A DNA stretch of 64,000 nucleotides from Luteimonas terricola (GCF_004352845.1 NZ_SJRX01000003.1:1-64000); one strand, 5' to 3'. Positions 33,750 through 44,203 are shown, counted from the first letter of the stretch. A program made the numbers and translations. The notes: generated by a model not told the origin, from the sequence alone.

Positions 33750-35300
33750 TCACGGGCCCTGCCGTTCCTGCTGCTCCTGCTCGCGGGCGATCCAGTCCTC
33801 GATCGCGCGCCGGGAACGGCGCTCCTCGGCCTTTTCGCGCAGGGCCTCGACGCTCAGGACCCGATGCAGGCCGATCATCACCCCGACCAGAAGCAGGGCG
33901 AACGGCAAGGCCGCCACGGTGACCAGCGTCTGCAGGGCGTCCAGGCCGCCGGCCACAAGCATCGCCGAAGCGATCAGGGCGATGGCGATGCCCCAGGCGA
34001 ACTTGCGCGCCAGGCTCGGGTCACCCGCTACCTCCGACGACATCGAGCCGAGGATGAGGATCCCCGAATCGGCCGAAGTCACGAAGAAGATCACAAGCAG
34101 CAGGACCGACAGTCCCGACAGCAGGTCAGCGAACGGCAGGCTCGCGTACATGCTGAAAAGCACGGTCTCGTAGCCCTCCGCCAGGGCACCGGCCATGTCC
34201 AGGCCGCCAAACATCTGTGCCCACAGCGCAGCGCCGCCGAAGGTCGAGAACCAGGCGAAGCCGAGCAGGCTGGGCACCGCCACCACGCCCAGGATGAACT
34301 CGCGCACGCTGCGGCCGTAGGACACGCGGGCGATGAATGCGCCCACGAAGGGCGACCACGAGATCCACCAGGCCCAGTAGAAGATCGTCCAGTCGGCGAC
34401 CCAGCTGTGGCCCGTGAACGGGGTCATCGTCAGGCTCATCGCCACAAGATGGTCCAGATAGCCGCCCAGCGAAGTGGTGAAGGTCTCGAAAATGAAGCCG
34501 GTGGGTCCCAGGAGCGCGACGGCCAGCATCAGCGCCCCGGCAAGGGCGAGGTTGAAGGACGACAGCCATTTGATGCCCCGGTCCACCCCGCTGGCACTCG
34601 ACGCCATGTACAGCACGAAGCACACCCCGATCACCGTCAGCTGCATGCCAAGGCCCGTGGGCAGGCCGAACACGCGCCCGATGCCGGCGCTGATCTGCAT
34701 CGTGCCGAAGCCCAGCGTGGTGGCCACTCCGATCGCGGTCGCGACCACCGCGATGATGTTGACCACGCGGCCGATCCAGCCGCGGTGCCGCTCGCCGATC
34801 AGGGGCTGCAGGAGGTCGCTGATCAGCCCGCGGCCCTTGCGGTTGTACTGGAACCAGGCAATGGCGAGCCCCATCAGCGCATAGATCGCCCATGGGTGCA
34901 GGCCCCAGTGGAAGAAGGTGTAGCGCATCGCCGCGCGCGCGGCCTGCGGCGTCCCTGCCGGCAGGTTCTCGGGTGGAAACATGAGGTGTGAGACCGGCTC
35001 GGCGGCGCCCCAGAACACCAGCCCGATGCCCATGCCCGCCGCGAACAGCATCGCAAGCCAGGTGATGCCGGAGAACTCCGGCTCGGCGTCCGTGCCGCCG
35101 ATGCGCAGTCGTGCCAGGGGACCGAAGGCCAGGTAGACGAGGAACGCGAGCGTGAGGAACACGATCAACAGGTAGAGCCAGCCGGCGTGGTTGATGACGG
35201 CGGCGAGCGCGGCGCTGGTCACCTGCCCGAACTGCGCCGGCGCGAGGCCCGCGCCGACGGCAAGCACCACCACCAGCAGCAGCGAGATGCGAAACACCAT
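33750..35300 (-). CDS. BCCT-family betaine/choline/carnitine transporter
   Basis: A 516-residue inner-membrane transporter with about twelve helices. The BCCT marker WAWWISWSPFVGAFIARVS is clear, as is the glycine-rich AGMGIGLVFWGAAEPVSH of the first inverted repeat. GMGIG points to sodium- or proton-coupled uptake of betaine-like compounds, so osmoprotection is the probable role. The C-terminus is a highly charged helix (EKAEERRSRRAIEDWI), which in relatives such as BetP serves osmosensing. The start MVFRISLLLVV at 35300 is chosen because the longer frame upstream is low-complexity and not family-like. Monocistronic, with its own terminator. Confidence 0.9.
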   Translation of the reverse strand: MVFRISLLLVVVLAVGAGLAPAQFGQVTSAALAAVINHAGWLYLLIVFLTLAFLVYLAFGPLARLRIGGTDAEPEFSGITWLAMLFAAGMGIGLVFWGAAEPVSHLMFPPENLPAGTPQAARAAMRYTFFHWGLHPWAIYALMGLAIAWFQYNRKGRGLISDLLQPLIGERHRGWIGRVVNIIAVVATAIGVATTLGFGTMQISAGIGRVFGLPTGLGMQLTVIGVCFVLYMASSASGVDRGIKWLSSFNLALAGALMLAVALLGPTGFIFETFTTSLGGYLDHLVAMSLTMTPFTGHSWVADWTIFYWAWWISWSPFVGAFIARVSYGRSVREFILGVVAVPSLLGFAWFSTFGGAALWAQMFGGLDMAGALAEGYETVLFSMYASLPFADLLSGLSVLLLVIFFVTSADSGILILGSMSSEVAGDPSLARKFAWGIAIALIASAMLVAGGLDALQTLVTVAALPFALLLVGVMIGLHRVLSVEALREKAEERRSRRAIEDWIAREQEQQERQGP

Positions 35301-35432
35301 GGTGGGGACTCCTGTTGCATGGGCCGACGCCGGGCAGCATAGGCCACCGCGCTGCGGTGCGACGCGGGGCACCGCGTGCCCCACACAATGAAGACATGCC
35401 GCAGTTCCTGGCCTGCACGTCGTCGGGGCAAG

Positions 35433-35449
35433 GCCCCGGAAACCGGGGC
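35433..35449 (-). terminator. Possible terminator hairpin after lpdA
   Basis: GCCCCGG-aaa-CCGGGGC, a 7-bp perfect stem with a triloop, lies 10 bp beyond the lpdA stop. No T-run, so only moderately convincing. Confidence 0.45.
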
Positions 35450-35458
35450 GGCCCGGCG

Positions 35459-37234
35459 CTACTTCTTGCGCTTGGGCATGTAGAGGTCGGTGATGGTGCC
35501 TTCGAAGATCTCGGCGGCCATCGCCACCGACTCCGACAGCGTCGGATGCGGGTGGATGGTGTGGCCGATGTCGGCTGCCTCGGCGCCCATCTCGATCGCC
35601 AGCGCGACCTCGGCGATCAGCTCGCCGGCGTGCGGGCCGACGATGGCGCCGCCGATGACCCGCTTGGTCCCTTCGTCGAACAGCAGCTTGGTGAAGCCCT
35701 CGCCGCGGCCGATGCCGACCGCACGCGCGCTTGCCGCCCACGGGAACTTCGCCACGCCGGGCTTGATGCCCTTGGCCTTGGCCTCGGTTTCGGTCAGGCC
35801 GACCCAAGCGATCTCGGGATCGGTATAGGCCACCGACGGGATTACCCGCGCCACCCATTCGCGCTTTTCGCCGGCGGCGACCTCGGCCGCGAGCTTGCCT
35901 TCATGCGTCGCCTTGTGGGCGAGCATCGGCTGGCCGACGACGTCGCCGATGGCGAAGATATGCGGCACGTTGCTGCGCATCTGCGCATCGACATCGATGA
36001 AGCCACGCTCGCCCACGCGCACGCCGGCCTTCTCCGCGCCGAGCCTGCCGCCGTTGGGCACCCGGCCCACCGCCACCAGCACGCGATCGAACAGCTTGCC
36101 ATCGGGAATGCTGTCGCCTTCGAAGCTGCAGTTGATGCCGTTCTTCTGCGCCTTGGCGTCGACCACCTTGGTCTTCAGGTGGATGGCCACGCCCTGCTTC
36201 TTCAGGCGGTCGGCCAGCGGCTTGACCAGGTCCTTGTCGGCGCCGGGCATCAGCTGGTCGGCCAGCTCGACCACGGTGATCTGGCTGCCCAGCGCGCGGT
36301 ACACGGTAGCCATTTCCAGGCCGATGATGCCGCCGCCCACGACCAGGAGCTTCTTCGGCACCTCGGCCAGCTCCAGCGCGTCGGTGGAGTCCATCACCCG
36401 CGGATCGTCCCAGGGGAAGCCCGGCAGCTCCAGCGCCTGCGAGCCGGCGGCGATGATGCACTGCGCGAAGCGCAGCAGCTGCGTCTTGCCGTCGGCGCCG
36501 GTCACTTCAAGCTCGTTGGCCGAGGCGAAGCTGCCGCTGCCGGACACCACGCGCACCTTGCGCTGCTTCGCCATGCCGGCCAGGCCCTTGTTGAACTGGC
36601 CGACCACGCGATCCTTGTGGCCGCGCAGGCCGTCGATGTCGATCTTCGGCTTGCCGAAGCTGATGCCGTAGTCGGCGGCGTGCGCGGCCTCCTCGATCAC
36701 CCCGGCGGCATGCAGCAGGGCCTTGGACGGGATGCAACCGACGTTGAGGCAGACGCCGCCGAGCTGCTCGTAGCGCTCGACCAGGACCACGTCCAGGCCG
36801 AGGTCGGCGGCGCGGAAGGCAGCCGTGTAGCCGCCGGGGCCCGCGCCCAGCACCACCAGCGCGCATTCGATGTCGGCCTTGCGCCCGCTGGACGCGGCGG
36901 GTGCGGGGGCCTCGGGTTCTGCAGGTGCGCGGTGCGAGCGCGCCACCGGCGGCTTGCCGGGGCCGGCATCGGCGGCGCCGGGAGCCGCGGCGCCGCCCTC
37001 TGCCTCGAGCACCACCACCACGCCGCCTTCGGTCACCGTATCGCCGACCTTGACCTTGATCTCGCGCACCACGCCGGCGGCCGACGAGGGCACTTCCATC
37101 GTCGCCTTGTCCGACTCCAGCGTCACCAGCCCCTGGTCGACGGCGACGGTGTCGCCCACGGCCACCAGCACTTCGATCACCGGCACGTCGCCGCCGCCGA
37201 TGTCGGGAACCTTCACTTCGATCGTGTTCGCCAT
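35459..37234 (-). CDS. lpdA: Dihydrolipoyl dehydrogenase (E3) with N-terminal lipoyl domain
   Basis: E3 of the pyruvate dehydrogenase complex: it reoxidises dihydrolipoyl groups with NAD+. The 591-residue protein begins with a lipoyl domain (IEVKVPDIGGGDVPVIEVLV; lipoylated lysine in ESDKATMEVPS at about residue 43), an Ala/Pro-rich linker (about 85-125), then the FAD enzyme: VLGAGPGGYTAAFRAADLGL, the redox pair in GGVCLNVGCIPSKALLHAAG, NAD site VGGGIIGLEMATVYRALG, and the catalytic His-Glu in TIHPHPTLSE. E3 fused to a lipoyl domain is known in several proteobacteria. It follows aceF by 10 bp. The start MANTIEVKVPD is set by the lipoyl domain. Confidence 0.96.
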   Translation of the reverse strand: MANTIEVKVPDIGGGDVPVIEVLVAVGDTVAVDQGLVTLESDKATMEVPSSAAGVVREIKVKVGDTVTEGGVVVVLEAEGGAAAPGAADAGPGKPPVARSHRAPAEPEAPAPAASSGRKADIECALVVLGAGPGGYTAAFRAADLGLDVVLVERYEQLGGVCLNVGCIPSKALLHAAGVIEEAAHAADYGISFGKPKIDIDGLRGHKDRVVGQFNKGLAGMAKQRKVRVVSGSGSFASANELEVTGADGKTQLLRFAQCIIAAGSQALELPGFPWDDPRVMDSTDALELAEVPKKLLVVGGGIIGLEMATVYRALGSQITVVELADQLMPGADKDLVKPLADRLKKQGVAIHLKTKVVDAKAQKNGINCSFEGDSIPDGKLFDRVLVAVGRVPNGGRLGAEKAGVRVGERGFIDVDAQMRSNVPHIFAIGDVVGQPMLAHKATHEGKLAAEVAAGEKREWVARVIPSVAYTDPEIAWVGLTETEAKAKGIKPGVAKFPWAASARAVGIGRGEGFTKLLFDEGTKRVIGGAIVGPHAGELIAEVALAIEMGAEAADIGHTIHPHPTLSESVAMAAEIFEGTITDLYMPKRKK

Positions 37235-37244
37235 GTCAGCGCCC

Positions 37245-38714
<1,470 letters not shown>

Positions 38715-38834
38715 CGGGGTCTCCACGGGCGATCTGATCGGACCGCTATTGTGGCCCCGTCGGATGCACCCGCCAACCTCGATCGGAAAGAGGCTCCGCG
38801 ACGCCACGACGTCGCCGCGGAGCCGTGGGGGAAA

Positions 38835-39596
38835 CTAGCGCTTGCGACCGCCCTTCGCCGCGCTGACCTCGAGCAGGTCCAGCCTGCCGCCGTCCGGCAG
38901 GCGGTAGTCGAGCGCCTCGTCGATGGCGTCCAGCGCCTCCATGCGGCGGCACAGGGCCTGCGCATCGGCCTCGAGCGCGCGGGCGCGCGGCTCCACCAGG
39001 GCCTCGATCTGCGCGTCGAGGTTCTCCAGGCGCTGCAGCCGCGCGGCATCGCCGCTGAAGGCCGCCCGCAGCGCGCCGCCAACGATGTCGCCGACCAGGG
39101 ACGGCACCACCTTGGCCACGGCCTCGCCGATGGCGTTGCCCAGGTTGCTGCGATCAAAGCGCGTGGGACCCACGGCCTTCGCCAGCTCGGCGTCGAGCAC
39201 TTGGCGCGCATCCGCGAGCCGGCGCCGGCTGGCCTCCGGATCGCTGCCGAAGCCCGCGGCCACTTCCGCCAGGGCATCGAAGGCAATCGCCGTGGCCTCG
39301 CGCGCGATGTTCGCGGCCAGCGGCATCGCCGCGCGCGCCTGGCGTTCGTAGTCGGCCAGGCGCCGGGCATCGGCCGCCGACACCTCCACCCACCGGTCAT
39401 CGACGAACAGCCGTCCCTGGCGCATCAGCACCGTGTGCGGGGAACCGCGCTTGTCGAGCAGCACCACGCTGCGCTCGGTGAGGTGGAAGTCGTAGTCGCT
39501 GTCGACGTTGCAGTCGTCGACATGCACCTGGGCCCCGGCCTCGCCGCCGGCGAACAGCAGCAGTGGAAGCAGCAGCGTGCACGTGGTCTTGCGCAT
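38835..39596 (-). CDS. DUF2884 (YggN-like) periplasmic protein
   Basis: A 253-residue exported protein with a cleavable signal peptide (KTTCTLLLPLLLFAGGEAGA, cut near residue 22). After it, VHVDDCNVDSDYDFHLTERS and GRLFVDDRWVEVSAADARRL resemble the YggN/DUF2884 family, common in gammaproteobacteria, function unknown. The rest is helical and charged, ending in a basic GGRKR. Two cysteines, at positions 5 and about 29, but the first is in the signal. Transcribed alone, 120 bp before aceF on the same strand. Confidence 0.75.
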   Translation of the reverse strand: MRKTTCTLLLPLLLFAGGEAGAQVHVDDCNVDSDYDFHLTERSVVLLDKRGSPHTVLMRQGRLFVDDRWVEVSAADARRLADYERQARAAMPLAANIAREATAIAFDALAEVAAGFGSDPEASRRRLADARQVLDAELAKAVGPTRFDRSNLGNAIGEAVAKVVPSLVGDIVGGALRAAFSGDAARLQRLENLDAQIEALVEPRARALEADAQALCRRMEALDAIDEALDYRLPDGGRLDLLEVSAAKGGRKR

Positions 39597-39848
39597 GGCG
39601 GTCCCCTCGATGGTGGATGCGGCCACCAGTATGGGCGCCGCGTCCGTGCGGCCGGACGTGCCGTTGGGCGCAATGACCATGGTCACGAGCCGTTCACCGG
39701 CGTCGGCGGGGCGTGCAGCCGATGAACCGCGCGTGCAGAAGTTCCCGTTCACCCATGGGCGGCGACAAGCGCGATTCATGAGCAGGTCGATAGGGTGGCG
39801 ACGCCCCACTCCCAGGGGCCTACAGGTTCTTAACGAGGAGACTCCCCC

Positions 39849-40475
39849 ATGTCCCGCATTTCCCCCATCGCCAGCATCCTGGTTCCCGCGGCCCTGGCCA
39901 TCGCCATCGCGCCGTCGGCATTCGCCCAGGACAGCGCCGCCGACAAGCGCGTGTCCGTGGTCGCCGGCTATTCGATGGTCGAGCCGACCCGCAATCCCGA
40001 GATCGCCGGCACGCGCACCGAATTCGACGGCGAAGGCACGCCGACCCTTGGCGTGACCTATCACATCACCGACAACTGGGGCGTCGAAGCCTGGGCCGCG
40101 GACAGCTACGGCCAGCGCGTCAACGCCGGCGGCGGCAAGGTCGGCAGCGTCGAGGCCCAGCCCTACTCGCTGAGCGGCCAGTACCGCTTCGGTACGCCGG
40201 ACAGCACGCTGCGTCCGTTCGTGGGCCTCGGCTACCACGAGACCAACTACGACAACGAGAGCGCCACGCCGGCCGGCGACCGCGTTGGCATCGAGACCGC
40301 CAAGGGCGCGGTGGCCACGGTTGGCCTGGACGTCAACATCACCCCGACCTGGTTCGCCCGCGCCGACGCGCGCTACTTCCAGGCGGACTCCGACGTGAAG
40401 ATCAACGGCGTGAAGGCCGGCGATGCCAAGCTCGACCCGGTCGTTCTGGGCGTCGGCGTTGGCGCCCGCTTCTGA
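39849..40475 (+). CDS. OmpW-family outer membrane protein
   Basis: A 208-residue beta-barrel protein with a signal peptide (cleavage after PSAFA, about residue 26) and a C-terminal phenylalanine (VGVGARF), the BAM recognition end. OmpW-type blocks include TPTLGVTYHITDNWGVEAWA, SGQYRFGTPDSTLRPFVGLG and NITPTWFARADARYF. OmpW forms a narrow eight-stranded barrel for small hydrophobic molecules. AACGAGGAGACTCCCCC precedes the ATG, a strong ribosome site. A classical terminator follows at 40512. Monocistronic; convergent with the EamA gene across repeat copy C. Confidence 0.88.
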   Translation: MSRISPIASILVPAALAIAIAPSAFAQDSAADKRVSVVAGYSMVEPTRNPEIAGTRTEFDGEGTPTLGVTYHITDNWGVEAWAADSYGQRVNAGGGKVGSVEAQPYSLSGQYRFGTPDSTLRPFVGLGYHETNYDNESATPAGDRVGIETAKGAVATVGLDVNITPTWFARADARYFQADSDVKINGVKAGDAKLDPVVLGVGVGARF

Positions 40476-40511
40476 TCGCGACGCGACCCGGTCGCGACAC
40501 CACGCAAGGAG

Positions 40512-40535
40512 ACGGGCCCTTCGGGGCCCGTTTTT
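40512..40535 (+). terminator. Rho-independent terminator after the OmpW-like gene
   Basis: ACGGGCCC-ttcg-GGGCCCGT followed by TTTT: an 8-bp GC-rich stem, a UUCG tetraloop and a T-run. The repeat copy C begins within its T-run (TTGATA at 40534). Confidence 0.92.
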
Positions 40536-40832
40536 GATACAGCGCGGGCGCCGGGTACCAAGGCCCTTGAGTGCTCATGTCCCCCGGCGCTGGCCTGCGG
40601 CCATCGCCTCCTCCTTGACTTCGCTCTCAAGGGCCTTGGCACCCGGTGCGCAGCAGTACGCGGTGGCCCGGGAGCGAAAGCCGGGCATCGTGCGTACTCC
40701 AGCCGAAGCCGAGCCCCGTCGTGGCCGGGAGGCCTTCGCGGGGAAGTCAAGGAGGAGGCATCCGCCGCCAGGCGGATGCCGGGGGACATGAGCCGCGAAG
40801 GCCTCCCGGCCGCGGCGGAGCCCTCCAGGTCA
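40534..40832 (-). repeat. Interspersed double-hairpin repeat, copy C (inverted)
   Basis: A complete copy of the ~300-bp repeat in reverse orientation relative to copies A and B. On the plus strand hairpin 2 comes first: arms 40551-40571 and 40626-40646 (21 bp), then a spacer, then hairpin 1 with 29-bp arms 40713-40741 and 40793-40821. Each hairpin holds an inner stem of ten base pairs (GGCATCCGCC/GGCGGATGCC in hairpin 1) flanked by the common strands GAAGTCAAGGAGGA and GGGGGACATGAGC. Ends: TTGATA on the left and TGACCTGG (as complement) on the right. Lies between convergent genes (OmpW-like and EamA). Fills the 385-bp gap; no gene inside. Confidence 0.9.
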
Positions 40833-40860
40833 CCGTCATATTTCGATGCCGCGGACCGAC

Positions 40861-41805
40861 TCAGGTGTCCTGCGCGGGAGCGGGCGCCGGCCGCGTCCGC
40901 ACCACGCGTTCGCGGCGCATCAGATACAGGCCGCTGACCACGACGATCGCCGCGCCCAGCCAGGTCATGCCGTCGGGCAAGGCCTGCCAAAGCACCAGGT
41001 CGAGCAGCACCACCCAGACCAGCGCGGTGTATTCCAGCGGCGCGATCAGCGAGGCCTCGCCCAGGCGGAAGGCATGCGTGAGCGCGATCTGCCCCAGGGT
41101 CCCCGACACCGCGATCCCGCCCAGCAGCCAGGCATCCGCTGCGCGCAGCGGCACCCACCCCGGCCAGGCCAGCAGCCCCGCGCCGACGGCGACCATGCCC
41201 AGGAACCAGAACACCAGCGCCTGCGCGCTGTCGCGCTGCGCCAGCATGCGCACGGTGACCACCGAGCCCGCATAGCAGACGGTGGCGAACAGGACCAGCA
41301 GCCCGGCGCTGGTGAGCACGCCTTCGCCACCGGGCCGCAGCACCACCAGCACGCCGACGATGCCGACCGCGATCGCGGTCCAGCGCCGCGGGCCGACGTG
41401 TTCGCGCAGCAGCGGCACCGCCATCGCGGTCACCAGCAGCGGGCCGACGAAGGTGATGGCATAAGCCGTCGACATCGGCAGCTCGCGCAGGCCGGCGACG
41501 AAGCACGACAGGAACAGCACGCCGAGCACGCCGCGCAGCAGGTGCAGCGGCCAATGCACGCGGAACAGCGGCTTCAGGCCCGTGGTCGCCGCCGCCCAGG
41601 CCACCACCAGCGGCAGCCCGACCATGCCGCGCAGCGCGGCCACCTGCATCGGCGGGTAGTGGCCGGCGAGCTGCTTCATGCAGGCATCCATCACGCACAG
41701 CACGGCGACCGCGAACAGCATCGCAAGCACCGCACGGCTGTGGTCGCGGGCGGCCGCGGCGTCCGCCGTGCCGTCGCCGGCGACGCCCGGCGCGATCGGA
41801 TCCAT
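40861..41805 (-). CDS. EamA/DMT-superfamily transporter
   Basis: A 314-residue membrane protein with ten predicted helices in two EamA repeats. Visible: FAVAVLCVMDACMKQLAGHY, STAYAITFVGPLLVTAMAVP (first repeat) and EASLIAPLEYTALVWVVLLD (second repeat). Such carriers usually export metabolites such as amino acids or purines; the substrate cannot be told. The first ~25 residues are an Ala/Asp-rich cytoplasmic extension. 7 bp separate it from the alcohol dehydrogenase upstream on the same strand, so the two form a likely operon. Confidence 0.88.
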   Translation of the reverse strand: MDPIAPGVAGDGTADAAAARDHSRAVLAMLFAVAVLCVMDACMKQLAGHYPPMQVAALRGMVGLPLVVAWAAATTGLKPLFRVHWPLHLLRGVLGVLFLSCFVAGLRELPMSTAYAITFVGPLLVTAMAVPLLREHVGPRRWTAIAVGIVGVLVVLRPGGEGVLTSAGLLVLFATVCYAGSVVTVRMLAQRDSAQALVFWFLGMVAVGAGLLAWPGWVPLRAADAWLLGGIAVSGTLGQIALTHAFRLGEASLIAPLEYTALVWVVLLDLVLWQALPDGMTWLGAAIVVVSGLYLMRRERVVRTRPAPAPAQDT

Positions 41806-41812
41806 GCGGCCG

Positions 41813-42862
41813 TCAGGCGCCGAACGTGGCGGCGTCGATCACGAAGCGGTAGCGCACGTCGCCGCGCAGCATGCGTTCGTAGGCGTCGTTGATGCCGGCG
41901 GCATCGATCAGCTCGATGTCGCTGGCCACGCCGTTGGCGGCGCAGAAGTCCAGCATCTCCTGGGTCTCGCGGATGCCGCCGATCAGCGACCCGGCCAGGC
42001 GCCGGCGACCCATCACCAGCGACGACGCCGACACCGGCGTCGGCTCCGGAATGCCCAGCAGCACCATGGTGCCGTCGATCTTGAGCATGCCCAGGTAGAG
42101 GTTGTAGTCATGCGCGGCCGAGGCCGTGTCGAGGATCATGTCGAAGCGCTTCGCCAGGCGCCGCGCAGCCGTCTTGTCGCTGCCCGCAACCTCGAAGGCG
42201 TGCGCGCCCAGCTTCAGTGCGTCCTCGCGCTTGCGCTCCGAGGTGCTGAGCACGGTGACGCGCGCCCCCAGCGCGACGCCGAGCTTGACCGCCATGTGGC
42301 CCAGCCCGCCCAGCCCCACCACGCCGAGTTCATTCCCGGCCTTGAGCCCGAACTGGCGCAGCGGCGAGAAGGTGGTGATGCCGGCGCAGAGCAGCGGCGC
42401 CGCGCGGTCCAGCGGCATGCCGTCGGGGATGCGCAGCACGTAGTCCTGGTGGACAGTGACGCGCGTGGAGTAGCCGCCCTGGGTGGCTTCGCCGGTGGAG
42501 GGGTCGACGCTGGCATAGGTGCCAACCATGCCCTTCTCGCAGTACTGCTCCTCGCCGGCCGCGCACTGTGCGCAGCTGCGGCAGGAGTCGACGAAGCAGC
42601 CCACGCCCACGGCGTCGCCCACCTTGTAGCGATCCACGCCCTCGCCAACCGCGGCGACGTGGCCGACGATCTCGTGGCCCGGCACCAGCGGATACTCGAC
42701 CGGACCCCACTCGCCGCGCACGGTGTGCAGGTCGGAATGGCAGATGCCGCAGTAGCGGATATCGATCAGCACTTCACCGGCGCGCGGGTCGCGGCGCTCC
42801 AGGCTCCAGGGGGCCAGCGGCGCGGTGGCTGACGTGGCGGCATAGGCGGCGGTCTTGTGCAT
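41813..42862 (-). CDS. Zinc-dependent alcohol dehydrogenase (cinnamyl-alcohol/YahK type)
   Basis: A 349-residue NAD(P)-dependent medium-chain dehydrogenase. Catalytic zinc ligands are in YCGICHSDLHTVRGEWG (Cys, His) and PGHEIVGHV; the structural zinc site is the CxxCxxC-like CRSCAQCAAGEEQYC; the dinucleotide site is GLGGLGHMAVKLG. The sequence GIRETQEMLDFCAANGVASD is typical of the YahK/Adh-C subfamily, which reduces many aldehydes, normally with NADPH. A detoxifying aldehyde reductase role is likely. Start MHKTAAYAA chosen from family length. Shares a likely operon with the EamA gene downstream. Confidence 0.92.
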   Translation of the reverse strand: MHKTAAYAATSATAPLAPWSLERRDPRAGEVLIDIRYCGICHSDLHTVRGEWGPVEYPLVPGHEIVGHVAAVGEGVDRYKVGDAVGVGCFVDSCRSCAQCAAGEEQYCEKGMVGTYASVDPSTGEATQGGYSTRVTVHQDYVLRIPDGMPLDRAAPLLCAGITTFSPLRQFGLKAGNELGVVGLGGLGHMAVKLGVALGARVTVLSTSERKREDALKLGAHAFEVAGSDKTAARRLAKRFDMILDTASAAHDYNLYLGMLKIDGTMVLLGIPEPTPVSASSLVMGRRRLAGSLIGGIRETQEMLDFCAANGVASDIELIDAAGINDAYERMLRGDVRYRFVIDAATFGA

Positions 42863-42976
42863 CGAAGGGCTCCGGGGGCGGCCGTGGGGGCGGCGGGACG
42901 CCCATGATGCACGAGGCCCGTGGCGGACGGGTTGCGGTACCCTGAGGCCCCGTTTTTTCCATATGGTGACCGCGCC

Positions 42977-43459
42977 ATGCCGTCCTTCGACATCGTCTCG
43001 GAAGTCGACACCCACGAGCTGACCAATGCCGTCGACCAGGCCAACCGCGAGCTGACCACGCGCTTCGATTTCAAGGGCGTCGACGCCGCCTTCGAGCACG
43101 AGGACGCCGTGATCACCCAGCGCGCGCCCAGCGACTTCCAGCTGCAGCAGATGACCGACATCCTGCGCGCCCGCCTGGCGGCGCGGAAGATCGACACCCG
43201 CTGCCTGGAGTTCGGCGACGTCGAGAGCAACGTCGCCGGCGCGCGGCAGAAGGTCACCGTCAAGCAGGGCATCGAGCGCGAGCTGGCGAAGAAGATCGGC
43301 ACCGAGATCAAGGCCTCGAAGCTCAAGGTCGATTCGCAGATCAACGGCGACAAGCTGCGCGTCACCGCCAAGAAGCGCGACGACCTGCAGGCGGTGATGG
43401 CCCTGCTGCGGAGCAAGGAGTTCGAGCTGCCGCTGCAGTTCGACAATTTCCGCGACTGA
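42977..43459 (+). CDS. YajQ-family nucleotide-binding protein
   Basis: A 160-residue cytoplasmic protein of the YajQ/DUF520 family: MPSFDIVSEVDTHELTNAVD, RFDFKGVDAAFEHED and QFDNFRD at the end. The Xanthomonas homologue is known as a cyclic-di-GMP-binding effector that acts with a transcription factor in virulence control, so a c-di-GMP signalling role is likely here. The start MPSFDIVSE is the usual one. TGA overlaps the next ATG by one base, coupling it to the DUF1415 gene. Confidence 0.95.
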   Translation: MPSFDIVSEVDTHELTNAVDQANRELTTRFDFKGVDAAFEHEDAVITQRAPSDFQLQQMTDILRARLAARKIDTRCLEFGDVESNVAGARQKVTVKQGIERELAKKIGTEIKASKLKVDSQINGDKLRVTAKKRDDLQAVMALLRSKEFELPLQFDNFRD

Positions 43460-43995
43460 TGGACCCGCTTGCCGACACCCGCCGCTGGCTGGAACGCGCC
43501 GTCATCGGCCTGAACCTGTGCCCCTTCGCCAAGGCCGTGGTCGCCAAGGGCCAGGTGCGCATGGTGCTGAGCGAGGCCCGCGACGAGACGGCGCTGCTGG
43601 AACAGCTGGGCGAGGAGTTGCTGCGCCTGCGCGACACGCCCGCCGCCGACATCGACACCACGCTGATCGTGCATCCGCAGGTGCTGGGCGACTTCCTCGA
43701 CTACAACGACTTCCTGGAATCCGCCGATGCCCTGGTCGGGGAGCTCGAGCTCGAGGGCGTGCTCCAGGTCGCAAGCTTCCATCCGCAGTACCAGTTCGCC
43801 GACAGCCACCCGGACGACATCGCCAACAGCACCAACCGCTCGCCGTGGCCGACCCTGCACCTGCTGCGCGAGGACAGCGTCAGCCGCGCGGTCGAGGCGT
43901 TCCCGGATCCCGACAGCATCGTCGAGCGCAATATCGCGACGCTGGAGAATCTGGGGCATGCGGGGTGGCGGGAGCTTTTGCGGGACGATTCTTAG
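43459..43995 (+). CDS. DUF1415 family protein
   Basis: A 178-residue soluble protein of unknown function. Family features: RRWLERAVIGLNLCPFAKAV near the start, ASFHPQYQFADSHPDDIANS and NRSPWPTLHLLRED in the middle. The single conserved Cys-Pro-Phe and the His/Asp-rich block could be a metal or redox site, but that is a guess. It is translationally coupled to yajQ (TGATG). The gene ends at 43995; repeat copy B begins 208 bp later, and 43996-44203 shows no recognisable feature. Confidence 0.88.
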   Translation: MDPLADTRRWLERAVIGLNLCPFAKAVVAKGQVRMVLSEARDETALLEQLGEELLRLRDTPAADIDTTLIVHPQVLGDFLDYNDFLESADALVGELELEGVLQVASFHPQYQFADSHPDDIANSTNRSPWPTLHLLREDSVSRAVEAFPDPDSIVERNIATLENLGHAGWRELLRDDS

Positions 43996-44203
43996 GCGCC
44001 GACGCCAGCCACGGCCGTGGTTACGGGCTTCGGGAGGGAGCGTGCCCCTGCGCGGTGGGTATGGACCGGCGATTTCGGCTTCGGGTCGATCACATCGTCG
44101 CCAGTCCCTGACTGCAGCCGCGGCTCGGCTGACCGCGTGACCGGTACCAACCCCGGGGAAGCGGTTTCGACGAGGTGTCTGCTTCTTTCGTTACGCCTCG
44201 CTG

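Noticed and set aside
40534..40832. Interpretation of the 300-bp repeat as an insertion sequence or CRISPR array
   Set aside because: No transposase, no terminal inverted repeats, no obvious target duplication, and no regular repeat-spacer periodicity.
43996..44203. Possible small gene or RNA between DUF1415 and repeat copy B
   Set aside because: No ribosome site with a sensible frame, no stable hairpin with a T-run, and no similarity to other parts of the window.
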